64,000 nt of DNA, taken from the NCBI GenBank assembly GCA_024336345.1, contig JANFOG010000012.1, positions 744,001 to 808,000 on the forward strand, given 5' to 3'. This document shows positions 32,792 through 44,390 of the stretch, in pieces. Under the pieces are notes generated by a model. The model had not been told where the DNA came from. It saw only the letters and a program-made list of their open reading frames with translations, and did not search any database. A program made the translations under genes and the position numbers. The stretch comes from Mariannaea sp. PMI_226 (taxonomy: Eukaryota; Ascomycota; Sordariomycetes; Hypocreales; Nectriaceae). How positions within the stretch are numbered: the first letter of the stretch is position 1; each line of letters begins with the position of its first letter.

Positions 32792-35700
32792 GGATAATGA
32801 ATTAAATTTATGGAAATGCTTGTAGCATAGAGTAACGATATGAAATGGCGTTCAAAGATGAACCATACATCCCTCACATGACTTCAATTTTGCTACCTTT
32901 AGCATATTTGGTGATGCTCTGACAACTTTTCTAACGCCTATGATACATCAGTAGTGTGCAGAGGGCATTGGTCGCCTTGAGACTATACATGCAACTGAGC
33001 TTGCAATTGCTATCATCTCATAGCTGCAACCTGCAACGAAAATGATAATCAACATTACATTTGCACGGGTTTGTAGTTTGTAATGTAACATTGTTATTTG
33101 TGATATAGGTCTAGGAAGTCCGGTTTCCAGCCATCAAGACTACCAATCTAGTGACGCAAGGGAGGAAAGAGATGATGTTCAATGCCGCATGGCATTGCGT
33201 TCTTACTGGCACGCAGAGTAGAACCACATACCTGCACATTGACATTCGTTGATATCTGGACGCAGAATGACAGAAAGTATTTAGCTTAATTAATTATGTA
33301 TGTATTCTTTATCTGAGACCGATGTCTGCGCCCTAAGGTTTTCGTGTCACTTGTTTACTACATGTTTCTCGTGGGATGTACTATCCCCATCGTGGACCTA
33401 GGTAGACCAGGAGGCTTGTTCAGACATGTCTGAGCCAGCTCACAACACTACAATAATATACTGGCCACTAGCTCCAGAACCATTGGTCAGTTTTCCCGTG
33501 CTGCTGGATGGAGTTTTACAGCATCCAATGTGTAGCATATTCTTGCGCACAGCCTTCCAAAGGTGTATCGATTTTTGCAGTGAAACCCCCCATCCCACGA
33601 GGCGACATTGCGTAGCTTTTGTGATGAGGCTAGACAAAAATCGGAATAGGTACGGCGATTTTTTCCCCTACTTTTTATAGTATCAACGCATGCGTGATGA
33701 TCACACAAATGCCGGGAATCGAATATCCGCAGTGTTGTTTGGCAGCACACCTTGGCCGGAAACTGATGGGCCAGAAGGAAATGAAATCAAATAAAATGCC
33801 TTTTTTGGCCTGGCGGGATGGAAAGCTTCGGTGATGAGGGTTTAAGCGGCTCCAAGCCAATTATGAAGCCGATGATACTATGAAGAGAAATGGAGGCGAC
33901 GTCACCAAGCACTGTGGAGTGGGCTGATCCCGTTTCGTGAGACAAGAAATCCAGGCCAGGGCACCTCATGGCTGAATGAGGTAAGGTGGTTCTCTCTAGA
34001 TTCAAGATCAACGCCGGTTCACTCAGGATGCGATGACCATTGACATTCAGTGGTGAGAAGCTGTAAAAAGTAATTATGGCCAGCTATCAAATGGATTTAC
34101 TGACTTAAAATGATGCCATGTGCGCATCACAAGACTCTTATTAGTTACAATTTAGCGGGGAAGAGCAGCAGGTAGACATAGATTCCGGCCCCATCTCTGT
34201 CTTCAATGAGATCAATAGAGAGGTGGGGATTGATAGCGGCAACCTCATAATAATGATTCAGGTTGATGAATGGATTCACTTGTACGCCAACAGACGTCCT
34301 TCATGGATGCAAGGGTGTTGTCTGGTTCCATCAAGTTGCGAAGCACCGAATCTTGACGTCATGGATCGTTCATCTACCACTCTCGGCATCCAGAAAAGTA
34401 AAGTTTGGTTCCCTGGCTGAGCAGCCAGGATCAGACAAGGTACAGTATGCTGCGCACACTCTCTAGTTATCGCGCGAGGGTCTGGATTCGAGGTGAGCTG
34501 GAGGAACGCGTAATAGCGCTTCAAACTGTGTTGACCGGCCATGACGATGCAACGACAGCTGAACAAGCCCTCCAGCGTGGATCGTGTAGGTGGCCGTACG
34601 GCGCAGTTCGGCATCGGTGCTCTGCCCCCGGGACGCCGTGCCTCACCGCCGTAAAATAAAATGCCCCTAGTACACAGAGTGATTGGCTGATAAACCAATG
34701 GTTCTGGATGCTCAGCTTCACCAGGGACATGGCAACAGAGACGCACCCACAAGGCATGAGACATGGGGAGGGCTGGACGCAACATGTTGCGCCCGAAACC
34801 GCGCCATTTGTGATGTTTTGTGTTCCAACACCCAGCCTGTGTGTGCCAGATGCGGCCAATCGGTGTCGTTGCAAGGCTAGGTTAGGACAACGCGATCCAA
34901 GACATGCTACCATTCCAGCTGTTTGAACGACCACCCATGTTTTTATTGGAATCTTACGGGTATCCTGAGGGCATCACAAACAGGCGCTGAATGAATTGCC
35001 AGCTGAAATTGGATGCCTCTTCTTGCTATACGGATGTGGAAAAATAGGTAGTCTATCTCGGCAGTTGAAAGAGTTGAATGAGTCGAGATGGACCAGTATC
35101 AATAATTCAATACAACTTTATCAGCGGCCCCATCGAGGCGCAGCAGCCGTGAAGAAGGGTCAATGCTGGGCCGGGGGATCTGGGCGCCGCCATGTTGTTC
35201 CTCTCCATCGAACCGCTTTGATGCCGTAAGTTATCCAGATAGACAAGGTACCTACAGTAAGGTGGTAAGTAGGCAGGTAGCTGCGGTAGCGTTCTTCTGC
35301 ACGTGGTGCTTGCCAAGTGAATCTACAACCAAGACAAACTTTCATTACACTTACACCTCCAGCACGTTCATCAATCGAGAGTACGTCTCTCCAAGGTACT
35401 TTAAACGTAGAAACATTACCATCAAGGTACCTACCTAGCTTCAGGTTCCCTGGGAAGACAGAGTGGTGTACGTAGTCGGTCCTGCCCTCTAGGTAGCTTT
35501 TTGCATCTCACCAGTAGCCGATGACGTCCTCGATCAGCACTCTGTCGCCGTCTTCGCTCCTGCCCAACGTCACTCCATGGCCGAATCCAGCTTTTTTGCT
35601 ACCGCTGCAGACGTAGTGGGTGAGGAACGAGCCATGGCTTGCATATCCAGCGTCTCGCTGCACGAGATATTCAATCACTTATTCCTCTCATTACTTCATT

Positions 35701-36042
35701 GACTTCTCTCTCCTAAAAAGTATATGTAACCCACCCTGTCCTCACTCTCGTCTACTGTGCGACTTGCTCCTCCTTTCTCAATTCCTGTCTGTCTCTCTCT
35801 AGATCTCTCTCTCTCTCTCCACATCCAGTGAGAAGCTTTTATACGATACCTAATACCCAATTGTCTTGTGATACCCTAATTCGACAGAAGCTTCTCGCCC
35901 AACCCAATCTCCCCCCTCACTCTTCCCAAGCAAACGATATTCCCATCAAGCCCTTTTCTTTCAGACTTCCAAACCCCTTATATTCGCAGAATACGCTTAT
36001 AGTCTCACTGTCACGCCAATTCATTGAGATTCACTTTCCACT
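32792..36042. other. Intergenic, csn5 to HAM1-like gene
   Basis: 3.25 kb with no supported gene. Open frames between 33426 and 34934 occur on both strands at once and carry no motif. TAGGTA/TACCTA motif patches cluster at about 35240-35500. From about 35500 the plus strand becomes C- and T-rich (CT runs near 35790-35820), consistent with the promoter and 5' leader of the gene starting at 36043. Confidence 0.5.
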
Positions 36043-38621
36043 ATGTCAGTCAACGTAAATAAGCCGACCGACACCGTCCAAAAGGAGGCCGACATCAGTC
36101 GCAAGCTTCAGCTCTATGGAATTGCCAAGGCATTTCAGAATGGCAAGGTTCCTTCGGTATGTTCGTACATTACACATCAAATGCCCTCTGCTAACCCTCT
36201 ACCTGTTATCAGAACGATCAAATCGACATAGCTCTCAGCAGCTTCCTCCAGTCCAAGGCCCTTTCAGACCCGCCCGAGACGCTTTCCGATGACGGCAAAA
36301 TCCTAGTCAAGGATACCCAAGAGGTCGTAAAGCAGGCCAAATCTCTACTCTTGTCCAAAAATGAGGGCAACTTGATTCAAGACTTTGTCTGGGAGACCAC
36401 GAAATTCGACCCCCAAAGTGTCAACACTCCTAATGCCCCTGTTTCCAAGGATGTCGCCAAGAAGGATGGAGACGATGCCCTTCAGGGTTTGAGGACTCTT
36501 GGCACTCTCCTTATCACCAATGGTCAATTTAGAAAGCTTTTGCAGGATTGTACTATCCTTCTGCGGGATATGGCTGGCGATGCTGCCACCAGTGCTGCCT
36601 CTCGAGTTCGTCCCTCTGAGGAGCAACTTAACCAAATGGATCATGCCGCTGAGGATAACACATGGCATGAAAAGCCTGATTTCTCTAAAGCGAATCTGAA
36701 ACAACAAGCGAGAGGCATGTATCCTGGAAAAGTCAAAAAGGATGTCCAGGACACTGCCGGTGCTGGTCTTGACGCGGCTCAGAACAATGATGGCAGCCAG
36801 TTTGATCCAAATGCTGGGGTAAATGCCGCCATCACAACCGCCCAAGACAAGATCGATAGCCAGGTCGGTGAGAAAGAAAAGAAGAATATTCTACAGGTTA
36901 ATGAGGATTTCCGACGTCGAGCTCGAGAATACTATGACAAGAAGATGCCTCAAGAGCGGAAGGATCAGACTATCTTCCGTCTCAAGAAGATGATTTTGGA
37001 GTGCCAGCAGCATGAAGACTATTCTCAGGCTATCCAAACACTCCTGCGACTCGCTGAGACCTATGGGAAGCATGGGCGCACTTACGGCCAGGGATCCGCT
37101 GATACGACCAAGCAGGCCCGATCCGGATTTGCTGCCGCTGAGGCCGACCTGCGGACTCTTATTGAGCGGTTTGCCAATGGCACTTCAACTTCTGATCTTT
37201 GGGAGTCTATCGGCCAGATCTACAAGGATGCGGACAAGGACAGGGAACTTCGACAATGGTTCAAGAACATGGATTCTTACATTCGACGCTGCCTTCTTGA
37301 GCAGGGTTACATCCTTGATGATGCTTCCACCCAGGAGTGGAATCACCTTTATGAGCAAGGCCGATACCTTCTTCGTGAGAAGTATCGTGGTCACACTGAC
37401 CGTGTCATTGACGAAACCAAATTCCTGGCTGATCAGTTCGATAAAGATGCTCAAAATCAGGCCTTCGCTCAGTCTCTCAACAAGCTCTTCAAGGACTTGG
37501 GTACTGATGCAGACGGCAAAGTCGTGTTTAAGCCTCACCTTATTAAGGATCTTACGGAAATCATCATTCCATCCGTTTTGACTAATATTGCCTACATCCC
37601 AATCCCGCGCATCGAGTACTCTGATTCTCAGTTCGATGCCATCATCGAGAACTTGGTTCTTGAGAGTGACAACTTCACTCCAAACGTACTGGAAATCTCC
37701 AGCGAGAACTACTTCCGCTGGGGACGCAAAAGGATTGCAAACAAGAGCCATCAGACTTTTGAGGTCAAAGTTGCCGGTATCCAGATGGATCTGCGCGATG
37801 TGAGCTTCCACGTCAAGCGCAAGAAGGGCTTTCCCAGCATCACCGACACTGGTGTCATGGATATCATCTTGCCCGGTGATGGCTTCTCCTTCAAGATGAA
37901 GGTTGCTTCTGCGCACAAGAAGGATAGTCAGAACTTTTTCAAGGTCGAGAAGGTCATTGTTGACTTCAAGGGCCTCAACCTGAAGGTCAAGAAGTCGAGC
38001 CATAAGCTCCTATACGCTCTGGCCAAGCCGATTGCGCTCAGGGTCATGCGAAAGCCTATTCAGAAGGCTGTTGAGAAGGCCATCAAGGACCAATGCAACA
38101 AACTCGATTCCCAGCTTTTCAGAGTTAAGCAGGAGGTTGACCGCGCAACTGATGAGGCCAAGTCGAGTCCTGAGAATGCTCCCAACATTTACAACCGCTA
38201 CATGACTGCCCTGAAGAATGAATTTGGCAAGAAGAAGGAACAGGCTCAGGCTGCGGTTGCAGACAAGAAGGCCAACATTGCATTTGTCAAGGAAGACAGC
38301 ATTTTCCCCGACATCCACCTCCCCGGTGGTATCAGCTCCAAGGCTTCCGAATACAAGGACCTTGCATGCAAGGGCGACAAGTGGGAGAGCCCCGTTTTCA
38401 GTGTCGGTTCGGCTTCGAAGAGCACTGATATCCCACCTGCACCCAAAATTCAGCGGAAGGCCCATCCTGTCACCACTGAAAATGATTCTATACCCAGAAA
38501 CGGAACAACCGTTGGAACTAATGGCTTCCATAACTCTGGCAAGAAGGTCGTTAATGGCGCCCAATCCAACGGCCACCAGTTGAGCAATGGACCTATTTCT
38601 CTTCCAGGTGTAGCCGTTTAA
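36043..38621 (+). CDS. HAM1-like protein (DUF5923/DUF4449; BPI-like lipid-binding architecture)
   Basis: Two exons: 36043-36156 and 36213-38621, giving 840 residues. The 56-nt intron starts GTATGT, has a TGCTAAC branch and ends ATCAG. The first two-thirds match my memory of the fungal HAM1 N-terminal family (DUF5923): helical, with EGNLIQDFVWETTKFDPQ, RPSEEQLNQMD and the RRAREYYDKKMPQERKDQ block. The later part (FSFKMKVASAHKKDSQNFFKVEKV, then NLKVKKSSHKLLYALAKPIA) fits the HAM1 C-terminal/DUF4449 domain, which annotation pipelines liken to bactericidal/permeability-increasing (BPI) lipid-binding folds. No signal peptide or transmembrane helix is visible, so it is probably cytosolic or peripheral on membranes. 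The name derives from hyphal anastomosis, but biochemical function is not established. The last 90 residues are polar linker sequence. Confidence 0.83.
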
Positions 38622-39605
38622 AAGAAAAAAGAAAGAAATTTGCGGCGATAAAAGGGTAGAGAAGCGATGTCGCAGACGTAGTTGAGACGGGTTGGTTGGA
38701 GTGTGTAGGATACCCTTTTGAATTGCGCAACTTGTTCGATTGAATTTTCACTTGAGATACCATTTTGGATATGAGTATTGGGGCCCAAAGTTAGGAGGAA
38801 CTTGTCGTCCACGCCAGTTCCCAACGCCCGAGTTGGATTGGTTTTCCTTTGTTAGTGACTACAAATGGACTCTTGATAGCTCTAAATTGATTTTGTGATA
38901 GTATTGTATTAATTGTTATCATGCATCATCATACCTAACTCGAACTGCGGTCCTGCCGGTGTCGTATTATGGATACGAACCATCAGTAACGAGCATGTTT
39001 GTTTATTTCCCTTGGAGCCTGTCTATTATTTGGGAATTTCTATACCATTCCGCTCTGGCAGCTCTTTCAAATTTCAGATTCATCTTTGACACTGGTATTC
39101 AACAAGTTTGGCTGGTTGATGCCACACGAAAGAAAACCTGTTCCAATAATAACTCCATATTAGTCTAATTCAAAAAAGAAAAAAGAAAAAAGAAAGAGAA
39201 AAATTGAAAGAAAGGAACTTGATTTCCTGCACTATCATGAGCATACCTCTTCAATGCCCTTTATGCTATGGGAAAAGCTTTCCAGGACGGTTGATCGTTT
39301 CTGTTGGCGCGTGGCTCATGAGCCCTGGGTCTAGGTCGTACAAAGTCTCGTAAATTCTGGATTTGCGGTTCTCTAGCTTTTCTTGATCGCTTCGAAGAAA
39401 AAAAAGGTGTGTAGTGGTTTTGTTTTCATGCTGTTCGTCCAAGGCCACAATGACAGTTGGGAAGGGGGATACTCCCAGAACCAGCTGGCGAGTGGCGGCT
39501 TGGCTCGCAACCGACAACGGCATACTCACTAGGAGCAGCAGTGCCGTGCAACGGAAGGGAAGTTTCGATCTCTCTATGATCCATTTTTTTTTTCAGCGCA
39601 GAGTC
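38622..39605. other. Convergent 3' region between HAM1-like and hydrolase genes
   Basis: 984 bp between two stop codons facing each other, presumably both 3' UTRs. An A-rich purine run lies at about 39172-39215. The frames at 39266-39529 and 39414-39605 are not supported as genes. Confidence 0.55.
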
Positions 39606-41099
39606 TTATCTGGTGCGTTTTTGAGGCTCTGTGGATTGGCGTGCCATGCGCCGACGGGTGGTCACTGCCTCATATCCGACGCTTTTGCTTCGTCCTTTCA
39701 CCTTGCGTCTGCGACACATATCCGCAATATGCGTGGATACGCGCAAGAAGTTCAAGTCGTCTGGACTCGGAAACTTATTCATCTTCAGATGCTCTGTCTG
39801 GAGAGGTACACGGCCCCAATCCGGGACACATGCGGCTTCCTCTGGGACAACCTAGGGCGAGTTTCTTCTGTTTTAGCGGGAAAAAAAGGAGACAGGAGAC
39901 AACGCAAGATAGAAAGGAAGAACAAAAAGAAAGACAAAAAAAAAGAGACGAATAAAACGCACCAGTCCTCGAACTAATTTGGGGTAACCAAAGCGGCGGC
40001 CGTAGTCGGTTTCGTGCTGTTCGAAGAAGCAACATACGGGTATGGACCACGGAAGCTGTCGAAATTCACGGAGCTTGTCTTGGAGCACGTGGTGATCATA
40101 CGTCAAGTCTCTGAAGAGGCCACGATGCGAGCCGGCCAGGAACATGAGTCTCGGGGCAAAGTCGAGGATGCTGCTTGTCCTGGCGCCGTTGAAGGGCGTG
40201 CCGAGCGCAATGAAGCCTGCTGTGCGCGCTGGCAGATAGCGGAACTCGTCACTACGATCCGCGAATAGTAAAGCCTAAAGAAAGAAAAAACAGTTGACTG
40301 GAATGAGCATTTCTTTTTTTCTTTATTATCCCCGGACCGTTGGGGCTTCTCAAGGTGTGTGTTTTCGTTGGAAGTCTCACATGTTGAATGACCAGGCCTC
40401 CAAGGCTGTGTCCGATAAAGACCAGAGGGCGATCCCGTACTGCATGGCGGAAACGGTGGAGATCGCGAGCCAGGTCCTCGCCGCAGAGCTGGATCCGGGT
40501 CTTGGGCGCGTTCCACTGGCGCCTGGTGCCGTAGTTGTAAGTCATGATCCTCGCGTGCGGGACGGAAGCTGGGAGCATGTTGCCGTCCTTGAGCCAGTTC
40601 ACCGAAGTGCCGGCCTTCCTATCCCGCCAAGCCCATGACCAGTCGACGTCTGAGCCGAGGCCATGCACGGCGACGATGCTGTAATTTCGGATTAGACGGA
40701 ATAGCCCAGCACACTATTAGGGAGGGGCATGTACTCAAAATCAATCTCTCTGGTAGCTGAAGAGCTGTCTTCTATACTTGGATAGAGAACCTCGAAAGGC
40801 TGGCGGGTTTGGCGAGCCTGCAAAAACGCATGTCAGTAACAGGCAGGGCAAGGATATTGGGAGCTTCTCTCTGTGTTAGGAGCTTTGGAAGCTAGTGGGA
40901 AATGGGAAAATGGGGTGGTGTGAATGATTACCAGTCCCAAGTCGGTCCATATGCCTTCTGGGGCAAGGCTTGGTCTACGCCTAAAGGATTCTTCCTGTGC
41001 TCGTCTCCCGTTTTCTCTGGAGGCGGCGTAGATTCTCAGCCAGATATAGGCGGAGAGGATGCCAATGACTGCGGTGACGATGTGGGATGATAGACCCAT
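39606..41099 (-). CDS. Membrane-anchored alpha/beta hydrolase (SERAC1/lipase-like), five exons
   Basis: Minus-strand exons 41099-40932, 40817-40735, 40678-40381, 40274-39963 and 39851-39606 give 368 residues. All four introns (114, 56, 106 and 111 nt) are GT-AG and keep frame. The N-terminus (residues about 6-25, HIVTAVIGILSAYIWLRIYA) is a single membrane anchor, followed by a basic stretch. Then come the fold's first strand and oxyanion loop IVAVHGLGSDVDWSW, the nucleophile elbow GHSLGG with Ser175, and a downstream block ending EHLKMNKF, where His308 is the likely catalytic histidine. The acid residue is not certain. This matches the fungal SERAC1/DUF676-like serine hydrolases, which are probably lipid esterases or serve as N-terminal modules of larger proteins. 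The substrate is unknown. The last exon was chosen because it restores the conserved segment around His308; the exact C-terminus is less certain. Confidence 0.83.
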
Positions 41100-43119
41100 C
41101 CCGCGTGGATTCTAGGCAGCGACCAAAGCTGACACGGGAAGAGGTACAAGATGCTGAGAAGAGAAAGAGAAGAGAAGAGAAGAAATAAATAAAAAATACA
41201 AAAACAAAATAAATTAAATAGAGTAAAGCAATACGAAAACGTTAGCTTAAGTGAAGGACTACCAGTTAGTTTTTGACCGATGTTTAAGGGTGGGCAAAAA
41301 AAACAAGTCAGAATGCGAGTACGCTCGTTCGTTGCAGGGTGGTTCGAGAGAGGGTAGAAAAGAAGCTGGACCGCCACTTGAGACACAGGGCTGACAAGGC
41401 CCTCTTCTCTCCTCTCTGCTGTTTGCGACAGATGAGTGGGCGGGATGAGCATGCCATGGGATTTGGGATGGCATTGATCTTTTTTTTATCAGGCCACGCA
41501 GCCTGCCAAAGTCGACCACGTTGGTCAGACCCAGTTGCTTTAATCAGCGTACCCATGGTTTCCTTTTTCTTGGTCTTTTATTTTCTTTTTTTTTGGTTCC
41601 TTTTTTTTTCCTGGGTAGCAGAGAGGGGTTAATGTCTTTCATTTGATCAACTCCTCATAACAAAACATGTAGATCTAATCCTCGATGAGACGGGGGTGGT
41701 CAGCGGGGGAAGAAAAAAAGGAAAGCGTTTCTGGGGGGATCTACTAATGCAACAAACCATTTCAGCAGCTCGCTTCCAAGACCATGTCTCACTTTAAACG
41801 CCAGTGCCGCGCAGGAATTCCTAGCTTGCATTACAGCAGCTAACAGCCCCCAGGCACCTTGGGTTACATAGTACGTCCTGTCTTCTGGGATATCGCATAA
41901 GCCTTGACGTTATTTCTTATCTGTCAATTAACTAAGGTACTACATCTATTATAGCTATTATAGCTAAAATAAGGGAGGTTGGCGTTATCGTCATCGTTAT
42001 CGGCGCAGCTAGATCATCTTGAGTAAATAGCTCTACAACAAGCAACAGCAACACCACAAGAGTTTGTTCCTCTTCATTTTATATGTAAGATCTAAGACTG
42101 AAGGTTCTATCTTCTGTCCTTCTCTTTTCTTCGCTGCCTCTCTCATCAGCAGGCAAGCCAAAAGGGAGCTTTGGGTGAGGGTCTTTTGGACTAGCAACTC
42201 GACGACCTTTACATACGAGAGTTACCTACCCTAAGGTAATGTCCCATCTTAATTCGCAAAGAAAATAGGCAGACAAACACCAGAACTTATATCAGTAGTT
42301 TATTATCTCAGCTTACGTTGCTGCAAGGCTCACATTTGAACAAACCAAGTTTCCTTAACCTTGAAGGCAGCTATTACTCAGAATCATTGACCAAACTGTG
42401 CTTAATGGGCGTTTCACGATGGACTGAACCACGAAGATTCTAGATGCGTGACGACCTGCATCTGGTCAAGTTCAACAGAACGGCCCCTAATACTAAAACA
42501 AAGTAGATGATATGTTCAGATCTCTAGGAGAAGCTTAGATTCAAGATCGAGCATAACTTACCTAAGGCTCATTCGATTGATATCGCCACAGTCGCCGTTG
42601 TATCAATAACAGAGTGAGATGTAACATTCCCTTTCCATCTCTTATCGGATAATCATCTCGCCATGTGAAAACTCCTCATTAAAATAAAAGTCCTGCCGAG
42701 CTTTATATGGACTTGTTATCAAAAGTATGTAACAAAGCTATCACTTCCAGATTCTCAGAGGTTAAGAGAGCTGGCACTTGACTCGCTCTCCCCCAGAATT
42801 CCTAGATACCCTAGAGTGACTGAAAGCAGGAGCTGGATATTTTTGGGCGCCGCAGATGTTAGAGACCCAAGAGCCCGCAGGTATAGTAACATGACTGCAA
42901 AGGCAGCCTAAGGTATATAGGGATTGACCTCTTGATGTTCCTTATAGCTGTCATGATATGTCTTGTTTTCTCAATGGAGATCGTGTGGGCACCGATGCTC
43001 ATAGAATAGAATCAGTGCAGTTAAACAGACGGCCCCTCAATACGTCAACCACCGAGTTTCAGTAGTCAACTCCTTTGATAGATGATATATCACTTTAATC
43101 TGACCGAGTTAATTTCCAG
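41100..43119. other. Gene-free, hydrolase promoter then AT-rich DNA
   Basis: The first 500 bp should include the hydrolase promoter and contain A-rich and T-rich runs (41160-41230, 41570-41610). Beyond 41.9 kb the sequence turns AT-richer, with TACCTA/TAGGTA motifs (for example 42225-42240) and no open frame of note. Confidence 0.5.
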
Positions 43120-43655
43120 AGTAATGCATCTGAGCCCTCGAGGACCTGGAGTTTCAGTTTCGGGTTCTCTGCCACGTTCGACATCTACCGACGCCCGAAG
43201 CAAACGTAGCCCCAAGGTTCTCAACCGAAGAATGGAGACGTTGTTCGTCAGACAGTCTTTGAGAGGAATGTAATTGATACAGTTCTGTAAGAGACATTAG
43301 GTACTGCTCGAATGGTTGTCCTCAGCGCAGCCCATAACCTCATCCTCTACGGAGATCCCTGGTTTGAAGTCGCTGCAAGATGCTCAACGCTTAGGGCGGC
43401 AAAACATAGATGAACTGGCAAAGCATGGTATCTCGCTCTAGTTTGGCGAAGGACTTAATAACTTCGTGGAATGTATTACCTGATTGTACTTGCAGGCTTG
43501 AACAGTTCAAAAGGCGTATTGTGCACCAAAGACGACGACGTAGTTCCCATATTGATCCTATGAGATATCATTTAAATACGTATTGCCGGACAACGCTCCT
43601 TGGAAATGGGCCAATATACAGTTGACATACTATTACCTACGACTGGAAATGAAGT
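43120..43655 (+). pseudogene. Probable decayed gene fragment with C-to-T type stop codons
   Basis: Frame 43120-43380 reads like protein (for example TWSFSFGFSATFDIYRRP, then ARMVVLSAAHNLILYGDPWF). It is broken by TAG at 43207 and TAA at 43288. A frameshift at about 43365-43385 moves protein-like sequence to the next frame (DELAKHGISL, FGEGLNNFVECI), broken by TAG at 43439 and TGA at 43481. All four stops can arise by C-to-T change from CAG, CAA, CAG and CGA, as repeat-induced point mutation (RIP) would produce. The AT-rich surroundings agree. I cannot name the family; the sense of resemblance to fungal ankyrin/incompatibility-type proteins is weak. Boundaries are approximate. Confidence 0.4.
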
Positions 43656-44349
43656 AGACCGACTAGTTGAATATCGATGGCTCAGGAGGCAATGGTACAG
43701 TGTCAAGTACACATTTTAGATCATCATCATCATGTATCATGTAGACGAAAAAGAATGTATCTCAAGGGGAAGATTTTCTGGGTCGACTCAGGTATGATTT
43801 TGCCTGTCCGTGCCATGTTAGATTCACATCCTCTTTTGCTGTTGCCTCTCAGCTGATGTTAGCTTCAAGCAATCCATAACTCGTGTGAAGCGGTAATGTC
43901 CGAGGAGAAATATCGCGATTCCGTTTGAGCCGCTGAGTTTTTATTCGTTCCATCGAGTAAGATGATATTTTAAGTCCATCTACTAAGTGAGATGTATTCG
44001 AATCCGATACTGGGAGTGAAAAAAAAAATAATCGTGAAAGAGTAAGCTCACGCCACTGGTCACCCGGCTTGGCCGACCTCACAATATGACATTGTTGTTG
44101 TACTTGTTCCCGAAGTTTCCATTGACGCTCTTCATCGAGTCATTGATGTGCGAACTCGGGACGGCAATTGAATGGGAGGCAAAAAACACACAAAAAAAAA
44201 GAAACGAAAAAGAAAAAGAAAAAGGAAAGCAAATGGCATAGAAGCATTGAATGGATCAAGTCTGCTTCATATCAACTGATGGTATGTTCAGTATTCGTGG
44301 TTGAGAAAAAGCTTGAAATTGGCTCTCAAACGATGACTGAGCATGCTTG

Positions 44350-44390
44350 TACCTTAAGTTAGGTACCTTAAGTTAGGTACCTTAGTCTAA
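44350..44390 (+). repeat. 14-bp tandem repeat, TACCTTAAGTTAGG type
   Basis: Two full copies and a partial third copy of TACCTTAAGTTAGG in direct array. The unit contains TAGG/TACC motifs that recur in other intergenic parts of the window (about 16855-16880, 35240-35500, 44725-44800, 53669-53680, 54067-54076). Confidence 0.8.

Noticed and set aside
34276..34934. Overlapping frames of up to 169 codons on both strands
   Set aside because: No recognisable domain, both strands open at once, no conserved-looking segment.
36351..38621. Single-exon model of the HAM1-like gene starting at 36351
   Set aside because: The frame is open upstream to a good 3' splice site at 36212 and joins a clear first exon at 36043, so the internal ATG is not the start.
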